A stretch of DNA of 64,000 bases from Streptomyces sp. CBMA152 (GTDB lineage: Bacteria > Actinomycetota > Actinomycetes > Streptomycetales > Streptomycetaceae). Under the pieces are notes generated by a model. The model ran no database searches. It was given only the letters and a program-made list of their open reading frames with translations, and had not been told where the DNA came from. Location of the stretch: contig NZ_MECJ01000028.1 of NCBI RefSeq assembly GCF_014596475.1, forward strand, positions 1 to 64,000, given 5' to 3'. The position numbers and the translations under genes were made by a program. Positions 58,694 through 64,000 of this stretch are shown here, piece after piece (positions within the stretch are counted from its first letter, which is position 1; each line of letters opens with the position of its first letter).

Positions 58694-58879
58694 TCACCAC
58701 CACACGGAGTCGAGTCGGCTCTCGATCGCCCTGATGTTGGCGCGTGCGCATGTGTCGCAGAAGTAGAGACGGGTGCCGTTCTCGACGGAGTAGGTCCAGG
58801 TCGGCGGAGTGCTCTCGGCGGGGGTGCCGCAGCGCGAGCACACAACGGTCTCGGCAACCGGCTGAGTCGGGTCGTCCAT
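58694..58879 (-). CDS. Small zinc-ribbon protein
   Basis: A 61-residue protein, MDDPTQPVAETVVCSRCGTP at the N-terminus, with two CxxC knuckles (CSRC and CDTC) making a four-cysteine zinc ribbon around SVENGTRLYFCDTCARANIR. Start ATG 58879. It is conserved near the ABC1 kinase in Streptomyces as I recall; function unknown. It converges with the ABC1 kinase gene across a G-rich tract. Confidence 0.8.
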   Translation of the reverse strand: MDDPTQPVAETVVCSRCGTPAESTPPTWTYSVENGTRLYFCDTCARANIRAIESRLDSVWW

Positions 58880-58925
58880 TTCGTGACGATACCGCCGCGG
58901 CCGGTGGTTGCGCGGACACAACGCA

Positions 58926-58961
58926 CCGCGGGGGCCGGTCCGTTCGGACCGGCCCCCGCGG
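58926..58961 (-). terminator. Terminator after the wblC operon
   Basis: A perfect 17 bp stem CCGCGGGGGCCGGTCCG with only TT unpaired (effectively a CGTTCG loop), 40 bp after the stop of the gene at 59002-59325. Confidence 0.9.
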
Positions 58962-59001
58962 GCTGATTCGTTACTGCTTGCGCTGCCCGGTGGTACGGCC
59001 G

Positions 59002-59325
59002 TTACTGCATGACGGCCATGGCCAGGGCGCGGCGGGCACGCAGCGACACGCGCTCGGCGCGGCGCTGCATCCGCCGGGCGGCGAGCAGGCGCAGGGCCTG
59101 TCGCTCGACCTCGGCTTCCCGCAGGCGCTCGTGCATATGGGCACGGGCCAGGGCTTCTGGCATGAGTTGCATTTCGAGGGTCCTGTTCTGACGCGAGGCG
59201 TTCGCGCCGGTGGTGGTGAAGTCTGGGGTCGCGGAGCCCATGGGCTCAGTGGCGGACGTCGTCATCGGGGCCTGCTTCTGGGGGTCGTTCGTGAGGGGGC
59301 GGTCGATGGTTCCCGGGCGGTTCAT
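59002..59325 (-). CDS. Arg-rich hypothetical protein co-translated with WblC
   Basis: A 107-residue protein. The N-terminal half is polar and disordered (NRPGTIDRPLTNDPQKQAP); the C-terminal half is a long basic helix, ALARAHMHERLREAEVERQA continuing RRMQRRAERVSLRARRALAM. Its ATG at 59325 overlaps the wblC stop by four bases (ATGA), so it must be made with WblC and probably belongs to the same antibiotic response. I recognise no family function; RNA, ribosome or DNA binding would suit the charge. Confidence 0.8.
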   Translation of the reverse strand: MNRPGTIDRPLTNDPQKQAPMTTSATEPMGSATPDFTTTGANASRQNRTLEMQLMPEALARAHMHERLREAEVERQALRLLAARRMQRRAERVSLRARRALAMAVMQ

Positions 59326-59690
59326 GCGGCGACCGGGTTCTTGCGCGGGCGGCCACGCGGCCGCTTGCGGGCCACGACCACGCCCTGGACGAAGAGCTCG
59401 CCACCCCAGACGCCCCACGGCTCGCGCCGCTCCTTGGCGCCGGCGAGGCAGGCCTCGACCAGCGGGCAGGTGGCGCAGAGGGACTTGGCGTACTCGACGT
59501 CTGCCGGGGACTCGGCGAAGAAGACCTCCGGGTCGTACGAGCGGCAGGGGACGGGTACGCCGAGGTTCTCGATGGCGTCGTCGAGCGCGGTGAGCGCGGT
59601 GAGGGGAGTCAAGGCGGGGTCCTCCGTGAGACCGGGCGGGGGGATCGTCTGGGCGGGCGGTACGGACGGGGCGTGCGCTTCGAGTTGCAC
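59322..59690 (-). CDS. wblC: WhiB7-type regulator WblC, multidrug-resistance activator
   Basis: A 122-residue Wbl protein. Cluster cysteines are in VPVPCRSYDPEVF, KSLCATCPLVEAC; the turn is EPWGVWGGE; and the C-terminus has the AT-hook RKRPRGRPRKN that defines WhiB7/WblC. It activates intrinsic resistance genes when ribosomes are inhibited. The N-terminal 45 residues are Pro/Thr-rich. The start is GTG 59690 after GAGGAAG. It has a leader of about 600 bases with an upstream reading frame and an internal terminator, and it overlaps the downstream Arg-rich gene. Confidence 0.95.
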   Translation of the reverse strand: MQLEAHAPSVPPAQTIPPPGLTEDPALTPLTALTALDDAIENLGVPVPCRSYDPEVFFAESPADVEYAKSLCATCPLVEACLAGAKERREPWGVWGGELFVQGVVVARKRPRGRPRKNPVAA

Positions 59691-59793
59691 GGTGTTTTTC
59701 TTCCTCGTCTTGTTGTCGGTCCGGCCGGTCGGCCGGGTTTCGGCTGGTACCGAGGCCCCTTCGCGCTGTCGTCCCCGTTCGGGGACAAACAGA

Positions 59794-59828
59794 AGGGCCG
59801 CGGATCCCTGGTGGGGTTCCGCGGCCCT
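59794..59828 (-). terminator. Rho-independent attenuator in the wblC leader
   Basis: An 11 bp perfect stem AGGGCCGCGGA/TCCGCGGCCCT with a 13-base loop, followed on the minus strand by TTCTGTTTGT. It lies 103 bp before the wblC start and 23 bp after the stop of the upstream reading frame. A second small hairpin GTCCCCG-TT-CGGGGAC follows. Confidence 0.8.
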
Positions 59829-59851
59829 GAAGGCGCCTGCCTGATCCTGGA

Positions 59852-60193
59852 TCAGGCTGGATCACTCCAGGGTTCGAGCCCACGGAAGGCCCACATCGTG
59901 TGGTGCTGCGTCGTCTGCTTCTCGGCTCCGGCACCGGCCGCTGCGAAGGCATAGGCCTGGGCCTGCTCCTTCGCCACTACTGCTTCCGGTGCCTGGGTCG
60001 GTCGCTCATTGCCATTACGCACGGGGAGCTTCGCCAGGGAGGACGGAATGACGACCGAGAGGCCGAGCAGACCGGAGACGCCGGTGGACAGACCGGTGCC
60101 CTGGAAGGAAGAGCCGAGCGGGCAGGTGACGACGACCGAGCGATCGGTCATTTTGGCGGTGCTGAAGCTGGTGAAGTTCATGAAGCTGATCAC
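59852..60193 (-). CDS. Upstream ORF in the wblC leader (candidate attenuation uORF)
   Basis: A 113-codon frame starting at GTG 60193, nine bases after a strong GAGGAGG site, beginning MISFMNFTSFSTAKMTDRS and ending with MWAFRGLEPWSDPA just before the attenuator. The composition is not that of a typical enzyme. A second overlapping frame, GTG 60281 to 60015 (MFYLLYLSEYAWDQG start), has a weaker ribosome site and a TTA codon. WblC/WhiB7 leaders are known to use uORF-coupled attenuation, so one of these is probably the sensor. No other gene fits in 59691-60372. Confidence 0.55.
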   Translation of the reverse strand: MISFMNFTSFSTAKMTDRSVVVTCPLGSSFQGTGLSTGVSGLLGLSVVIPSSLAKLPVRNGNERPTQAPEAVVAKEQAQAYAFAAAGAGAEKQTTQHHTMWAFRGLEPWSDPA

Positions 60194-60322
60194 TGGTCTC
60201 GCCTCCTCTCGGCGTCTCGGGGAGCTCGGCCCGGGGGCCTTGATCCCATGCGTATTCGGATAAGTACAGCAAGTAGAACACGGCCGCAGGGCCTCTGAGA
60301 AGCCACTGTTTCCGTGGTTAAG

Positions 60323-60361
60323 AACCTATGGGGATTCCTGGGGCGGGCGCAAACTATTTTT
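60323..60361 (-). promoter_or_regulatory. wblC promoter with AT-rich WblC/WhiB7 element
   Basis: Minus strand: AAAAATAGTTT directly upstream of -35 TTGCGC (60352-60347), an 18 bp spacer and -10 TAGGTT (60328-60323). An A/T-rich stretch just before the -35 is the known recognition feature of WhiB7-type autoregulated promoters. Confidence 0.6.
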
Positions 60362-60372
60362 CCGACGAGTTT

Positions 60373-62556
60373 TCAGGAACCTTCCTCGCCGTCTCCCACA
60401 ACCTCCTGACCTGCACAGATGGCCAGGACATCGGTGCCGAACCGGTCCAGCTTGCGGGCGCCGACGCCGGAGATCACCGCGAGCTCCCCGCCGGTGGACG
60501 GCACGGCCTCGGCGATCGCCATCAGCGTCTTGTCGGTGAACACGCAGTACGGCGGCTGCCCCAGCCGGCCGGCCTGGCCGGACCGCCAGTCGCGCAGCCG
60601 CTCGTACAGGCCTTCGTCCATGTCGGAGGGGCAGTCCTCGCAGCGCATCAGCTTCATCTCGCCGGCTTCGGTGAGCGTCTTGCCGCACACCCGGCACAGG
60701 ACCGGGCCGCGCCGGGTCCGCTTGCGGGCGGGGCCGCGCTCGACGCCGGCCGTCCCGCCGCCCGCCGTCGACCGGGCGCCGAGCCCTGCGGAGCCCGGCC
60801 GCAGGCCGTTCAGGAAGCGGCTGGGGCGTCGTGAGGGGCGTCCGCCCGGGGCCCGCGAGAGCGACCAGGACAGCGTCAGGTGCACCCGGGCTCTGGTGAC
60901 GCCCACGTACAGCAGGCGCCGCTCCTCCTCGACCTGCTCGTCGGTCTTCGCGTAAGTGATCGGCATCATGCCCTCGGTGAGGCCGACCAGGAAGACCGCG
61001 TCCCACTCCAGGCCCTTGGCGGCGTGCAGGGAGGCAAGGGTGACGCCCTCGACGGTCGGCGCGTGCTGGGCGGCGGCGCGTTCGTCGAGCTCGGCGACCA
61101 GGTCGGAGAGGGTCGCGCCGGTCTTGGCACGCGCGAAGTCCTCCGCCAGCCGGACCAGCGCCGCCAGCGATTCCCAGCGGTCGCGCACCGCGCCCGAACC
61201 GGCCGGGGGCTGGGAGGTCCAGCCCTTGGTGCCGAGGACGGCGCGCACCTGGGACGGCAGGTCGACGGCGTCGTCGAGCAGCGAGTCGTTGCCGCCCGCG
61301 CGGGCGGCGCCGCGCAGGGCCACGCCCGCCTCCCGTACTTCCGGCCGTTCGAAGAACCGCTCGGCGCCGCGCAGCTGGTACGGCACGCCCGCGTCGGCCA
61401 GGGCCTGTTCGTAGATCTCCGACTGGGCGTTGATCCGGTAGAGCACGGCGATCTCGCCGGCGGAGATCCCGGAGGCGATGAGGTCGCGGATGCGCCGGGC
61501 CGTGCCCTCGGCCTCGGCGGGCTCGTCCGCGTACTCCGTGTAGTGCGGATCGGGGCCGGGCTCGCGCTGGGAGACGAGCTCCAGGCGGTGTTCGGCGGCG
61601 CGGCCGCGCGCCTGGCCGAGCAGGCCGTTGGCGAGGTGGACGACCTGGGGTGTCGACCGGTAGTCCCGGACGAGCTTGACGACCGTCGCGTTGGGGTGGC
61701 GGGTGCGGAAGTTCAGCAGGTGGTCGGGGGTGGCGCCGGTGAACGAGTAGATCGTCTGGCTGGCGTCGCCGACGACGCAGAGGTTGTCCCGGTCGCCGAG
61801 CCACAGTTCCAGGAGGCGCTGCTGGAGGGGGCTGACGTCCTGGTATTCGTCGACCACGAAGTGCTGGTACTGGCTGCGGATCTGCTCGGCGATGTCGTGG
61901 CGGTCCTGGAGGACGCCGACTGTGAGGAGCAGCACATCCTCGAAGTCGATCACCCCGCGGTCGCGCTTGAGCTCTTCGTAGGTCGCGTAGATCTGGGAGA
62001 TCTCGGCGGGGTCGCGCGGGGCGTCGCGCAGGGATTTGGCGACCGCGGCCGGGTAGTCGGCGGGGACGGTCTGGGTGACCTTCGCCCATTCGATCTCGCT
62101 GGTGACATCGCGCAGTTCGTTGCGGTCGAGCCGGACGCGGCAGCGGGCGCCCGCCTCGGCGACCAGCTGGATCTTCCGCTCGACGAGCCGGGGCAGCTCG
62201 CCGCCGACGGCCTTGGGCCAGAAGTACTGGAGCTGGCGCAGGGCGGCGGAGTGGAAGGTGCGGGCCTGGACGCCGCCCGCGCCGAGCTGGCGGAGCCGGC
62301 CGCGCATCTCGCCCGCGGCGCGGTTGGTGAAGGTGACGGCCAGCACACTGCCGGGGTGCAGTATTCCGGCCCGCACTCCGTACGCGATCCGGTGGGTGAT
62401 CGCGCGCGTCTTGCCCGTGCCGGCTCCTGCCAGCACGCACACCGGTCCCTGCAGGGCCGTCGCGACCTCGCGCTGCTCGGGGTCGAGCCCGTCGAGCACC
62501 GCGTCCGCCGAGTCGGGGACCTGTGGGAAGAGGGAGGAGCGCGTTGCTGCTGTCAC
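60373..62556 (-). CDS. uvrD2: UvrD/Rep-type ATP-dependent DNA helicase with HRDC domain (UvrD2)
   Basis: A 727-residue superfamily 1A helicase. Motifs: LAGAGTGKTRAITHRI (Walker A), VLAVTFTNRAAGEMRGRL (Ia), HFVVDEYQDVSPLQQ (Walker B), VVGDASQTIYSFTGA (III), VRDYRSTPQVV (IV), VTLASLHAAKGLEWDAVFLV (V), RLLYVGVTRAR (VI). The C-terminal part has a four-cysteine zinc motif, CRVCGKTL with MRCEDCPSD, and an HRDC domain (about 640-727), the layout of M. tuberculosis UvrD2. The start is GTG 62556; GTG 62604 would add 16 residues. It is divergent from the mycoredoxin gene. Confidence 0.95.
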   Translation of the reverse strand: MTAATRSSLFPQVPDSADAVLDGLDPEQREVATALQGPVCVLAGAGTGKTRAITHRIAYGVRAGILHPGSVLAVTFTNRAAGEMRGRLRQLGAGGVQARTFHSAALRQLQYFWPKAVGGELPRLVERKIQLVAEAGARCRVRLDRNELRDVTSEIEWAKVTQTVPADYPAAVAKSLRDAPRDPAEISQIYATYEELKRDRGVIDFEDVLLLTVGVLQDRHDIAEQIRSQYQHFVVDEYQDVSPLQQRLLELWLGDRDNLCVVGDASQTIYSFTGATPDHLLNFRTRHPNATVVKLVRDYRSTPQVVHLANGLLGQARGRAAEHRLELVSQREPGPDPHYTEYADEPAEAEGTARRIRDLIASGISAGEIAVLYRINAQSEIYEQALADAGVPYQLRGAERFFERPEVREAGVALRGAARAGGNDSLLDDAVDLPSQVRAVLGTKGWTSQPPAGSGAVRDRWESLAALVRLAEDFARAKTGATLSDLVAELDERAAAQHAPTVEGVTLASLHAAKGLEWDAVFLVGLTEGMMPITYAKTDEQVEEERRLLYVGVTRARVHLTLSWSLSRAPGGRPSRRPSRFLNGLRPGSAGLGARSTAGGGTAGVERGPARKRTRRGPVLCRVCGKTLTEAGEMKLMRCEDCPSDMDEGLYERLRDWRSGQAGRLGQPPYCVFTDKTLMAIAEAVPSTGGELAVISGVGARKLDRFGTDVLAICAGQEVVGDGEEGS

Positions 62557-62632
62557 CCGACCATGCTGCCAGGTCGGCGGAGGCGGACGGGACGCGTTGT
62601 CCACAGGGGGTGAGATTCATCGTACTAATGCG

Positions 62633-62658
62633 GGAATGGCGACCAGATCGCGTACGTT
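62633..62658 (+). promoter_or_regulatory. SigR-dependent promoter of the mycoredoxin gene
   Basis: GGAAT-N18-GTT, an exact SigR consensus match, 49 bp before the mycoredoxin ATG and correctly oriented. sigR itself is 32 kb away in this window. Confidence 0.85.
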
Positions 62659-62707
62659 CAAGCCCTTGGCGTTCCCCCATCCAGCCGAACATGAGGAGTG
62701 CGAGAGC

Positions 62708-62950
62708 ATGCCGGGCACTGTGACGATGTACAGCACCACGTGGTGCGGCTACTGCCGCCGGCTGAAGAGCCAGATGGACCGCGAGGGCATCGCGTACAAC
62801 GAGATCAACATCGAGCAGGACCCGGAGTCGGCGGCTTTCGTCGAGAAGGCGAACGGTGGCAACCAGACGGTTCCGACCGTGCTCTTCGCCGACGGCTCGA
62901 CCCTGACGAACCCGTCGCTCGCCCAGGTCAAGCAGAAGGTCGGCGTCTGA
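62708..62950 (+). CDS. mrx1: Mycoredoxin (glutaredoxin-like, mycothiol-dependent)
   Basis: An 80-residue glutaredoxin fold with active site TTWCGYCRRLK (CxxC) and the cis-Pro segment NQTVPTVLFADGSTLTNPS. The size and TVPTV motif fit mycoredoxin-1, which reduces mycothiol mixed disulfides on proteins. Start ATG 62708. It has a SigR promoter, consistent with the thiol-stress regulon, and a strong terminator. Confidence 0.93.
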   Translation: MPGTVTMYSTTWCGYCRRLKSQMDREGIAYNEINIEQDPESAAFVEKANGGNQTVPTVLFADGSTLTNPSLAQVKQKVGV

Positions 62951-63002
62951 TCCGCCCTGATGTCGCCGTCCCGCGTCTGCCTTGACGCGGTTGACGCGCA
63001 CG

Positions 63003-63041
63003 CGCGAAAGGCCCCCACCGCGCAGGTGGGGGCCTTTCGCG
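63003..63041. terminator. Bidirectional terminator between mycoredoxin gene and nudC
   Basis: A perfect 17 bp stem CGCGAAAGGCCCCCACC with loop GCGCA between convergent stops. Confidence 0.9.
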
Positions 63042-63059
63042 TGCGGACTGTGCCGGGCC

Positions 63060-64000
63060 TCAGTGCGTGGGCTTCGGCAGGGGCTTGCCGTACCAGAGCT
63101 CGATGAGCCGGGCCGCGATCGAGATGCCGAACGGGGGCAGCACCTCGCCGGACTCGAAGGCGGCGCGCAGGTCCTCGCGGGAGAACCAGCGGGCCTCGTG
63201 GATCTCCTCGCCGTCCACGTTGATCTCGGACGATGTGGCGTGCGCCATGAAGCCGAGCATCAGGCTGGACGGGAACGGCCAGGGCTGGCTGGCGACGTAC
63301 TCGACCTCGCCGACCGTGACGCCCGCCTCCTCGAAGACCTCGCGGCGTACCGACTGCTCGATGGACTCGCCGGGCTCGACGAAGCCCGCGAGCGTCGAGA
63401 AGCGGCCCTCCGGCCAGTGCACCTGGCGGCCGAGCAGCGCGCGGTCCTCCTCGTCCGTGACCAGCATGATCACGGCCGGGTCGGTACGCGGGTAGTGCTC
63501 GGCGCCGCACGCCTGGCAGCGCCGGATGTGGCCGGCGGCCGCAATGACGGTGCGCTCGCCGCAGCGCGAGCAGAAACGGTGCAGCCGCTGCCAGTTCTCC
63601 AGGGCGACCGCGTGGACCATCAGGCCCGCATCGCGGGGCGAGAGCAGCAGCCCCGCCTCGCGCAGCCCGGCCGCGCGCGCGGACTGGTCCATGCGGCCCG
63701 GCAGGGAGTCCTTCTGCAGCGCGAAGTAGCTGACGCCGTCGTCGTCGGTGCCCAGGAAGTAGCGGTGGGTCTCGGTGACCGGGGCTTCGAAGGCCGGGGT
63801 CATCACGAGTTCCGTGCGGCCGTCGGCGGTGTCGTCGATCAGTACCTGCCCGCCGGAGACCACGAAGACCCTGGTCGACGGGTGGCTCCAGGCCGCCGCC
63901 AGCCAGGCCTCGTCCAGGCGGTGGTGCGCCGCGCGGTCGATGTCGCTGGGCTCGGTGAGGCTGATGGGCGTGGTGAGCCCGATCGGCCGGTCCGCGGTGG
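63060..64000 (-). CDS. nudC: NAD(+)/NADH diphosphatase NudC (5' end cut by window edge)
   Basis: The last 313 codons of a NUDIX hydrolase; the frame stays open to the window end, so the N-terminus is missing. A zinc ribbon FCSRCGERTVIAAAGHIRRC with QACGAEHYPRTDPAVIML precedes the NUDIX box, which begins LAGFVEPGESIEQSVRREVF and ends EEAGVTV; the downstream SQPWPFPSSLMLGFMA is the SQPWPFPxS signature specific to NudC. It cleaves NADH to NMNH and AMP and can remove NAD caps from RNA. It converges with the mycoredoxin gene. Confidence 0.93.
   Translation of the reverse strand, partial: TADRPIGLTTPISLTEPSDIDRAAHHRLDEAWLAAAWSHPSTRVFVVSGGQVLIDDTADGRTELVMTPAFEAPVTETHRYFLGTDDDGVSYFALQKDSLPGRMDQSARAAGLREAGLLLSPRDAGLMVHAVALENWQRLHRFCSRCGERTVIAAAGHIRRCQACGAEHYPRTDPAVIMLVTDEEDRALLGRQVHWPEGRFSTLAGFVEPGESIEQSVRREVFEEAGVTVGEVEYVASQPWPFPSSLMLGFMAHATSSEINVDGEEIHEARWFSREDLRAAFESGEVLPPFGISIAARLIELWYGKPLPKPTH

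Noticed and set aside
60326..63001. An 891-codon minus-strand frame over uvrD2 and mycoredoxin
   Set aside because: The translation is Arg/Pro-rich low-complexity sequence, while the neighbouring frame has all helicase motifs.
1..64000. Insertion sequences, prophage, biosynthetic cluster or integrative element
   Set aside because: No transposase, integrase, PKS/NRPS or plasmid-type genes were seen; gene content and order are those of the conserved Streptomyces core.

Overview
The window is ordinary-looking chromosomal DNA from a Streptomyces species or very close relative. Evidence: GC is very high with strong third-position GC bias and many GTG/TTG starts. The gene set is typical of the genus: WblE and WblC (WhiB family), SigH with its anti-sigma factor, SigR-RsrA, DasR-DasABCD, B12-controlled NrdAB, mycoredoxin and an EshA-type encapsulin shell. 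From sigH to uvrD2 the order agrees with what I remember of the S. coelicolor chromosome core (about SCO5243 down to SCO5184), so this looks like conserved core with small local differences. I see no insertion sequence, prophage, integrase or CRISPR array.

Layout. 0-6 kb: the start of an eshA/family 2B encapsulin gene, a nitric-oxide module (nsrR-hmp), an amidase, a PLP enzyme, a Na+/H+ antiporter and a UBP zinc finger. 6-11 kb: anti-sigma factor and stress sigma SigH, a lipid kinase, wblE behind a CRP-like site, and a PdtaS-like sensor kinase. 11-18.5 kb: amino-sugar regulon (nagB, dasD-dasC-dasB-dasA, dasR) with several DasR operator (dre) sites. 18.5-24.7 kb: a DUF3311 plus sodium:solute symporter pair, then nrdAB behind NrdR boxes and a cobalamin riboswitch, then a tiny secreted SIGWD-repeat peptide. 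24.7-31 kb: def, a TPR protein, two membrane HD-domain proteins, rsrA-sigR. 31-43 kb: housekeeping (SOS peptidase, aroA, rsgA, hisN, CBS protein), an SMR/TetR pair, a catalase/Fur-family pair, and two initiator tRNA genes flanking a Sel1-repeat protein. 43-55 kb: UPF0182, a PDZ-Lon-like protease, moaE, an SDR protein, DUF2342, NUDIX, and a three-gene TerD/AIM24 operon. 55-64 kb: a YgjP-like peptidase, an orphan ThiF-like protein carrying a TTA codon, an ABC1 kinase, wblC with a long attenuator-type leader, uvrD2, mycoredoxin and nudC.

How the parts fit. Much of the window deals with redox and envelope stress: NO (NsrR/Hmp), thiol oxidation (SigR/RsrA, and a matching SigR promoter at the mycoredoxin gene 32 kb away), peroxide (catalase/Fur), osmotic or general stress (SigH) and antibiotic stress (WblC). 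The das/nag block imports and degrades chitobiose and feeds GlcN-6-P to glycolysis, which also sets DasR activity. The nrdAB leader stacks three candidate controls: a SigR-like promoter, paired NrdR boxes and a B12 riboswitch.

The least explained items are the SIGWD-repeat secreted peptide, the TerD-AIM24 fusion operon, the ThiF-like gene with a TTA codon next to an ABC1 kinase, and the long frame upstream of SigH that overlaps its anti-sigma gene. All family assignments come from reading motifs and from memory; no database search was run.
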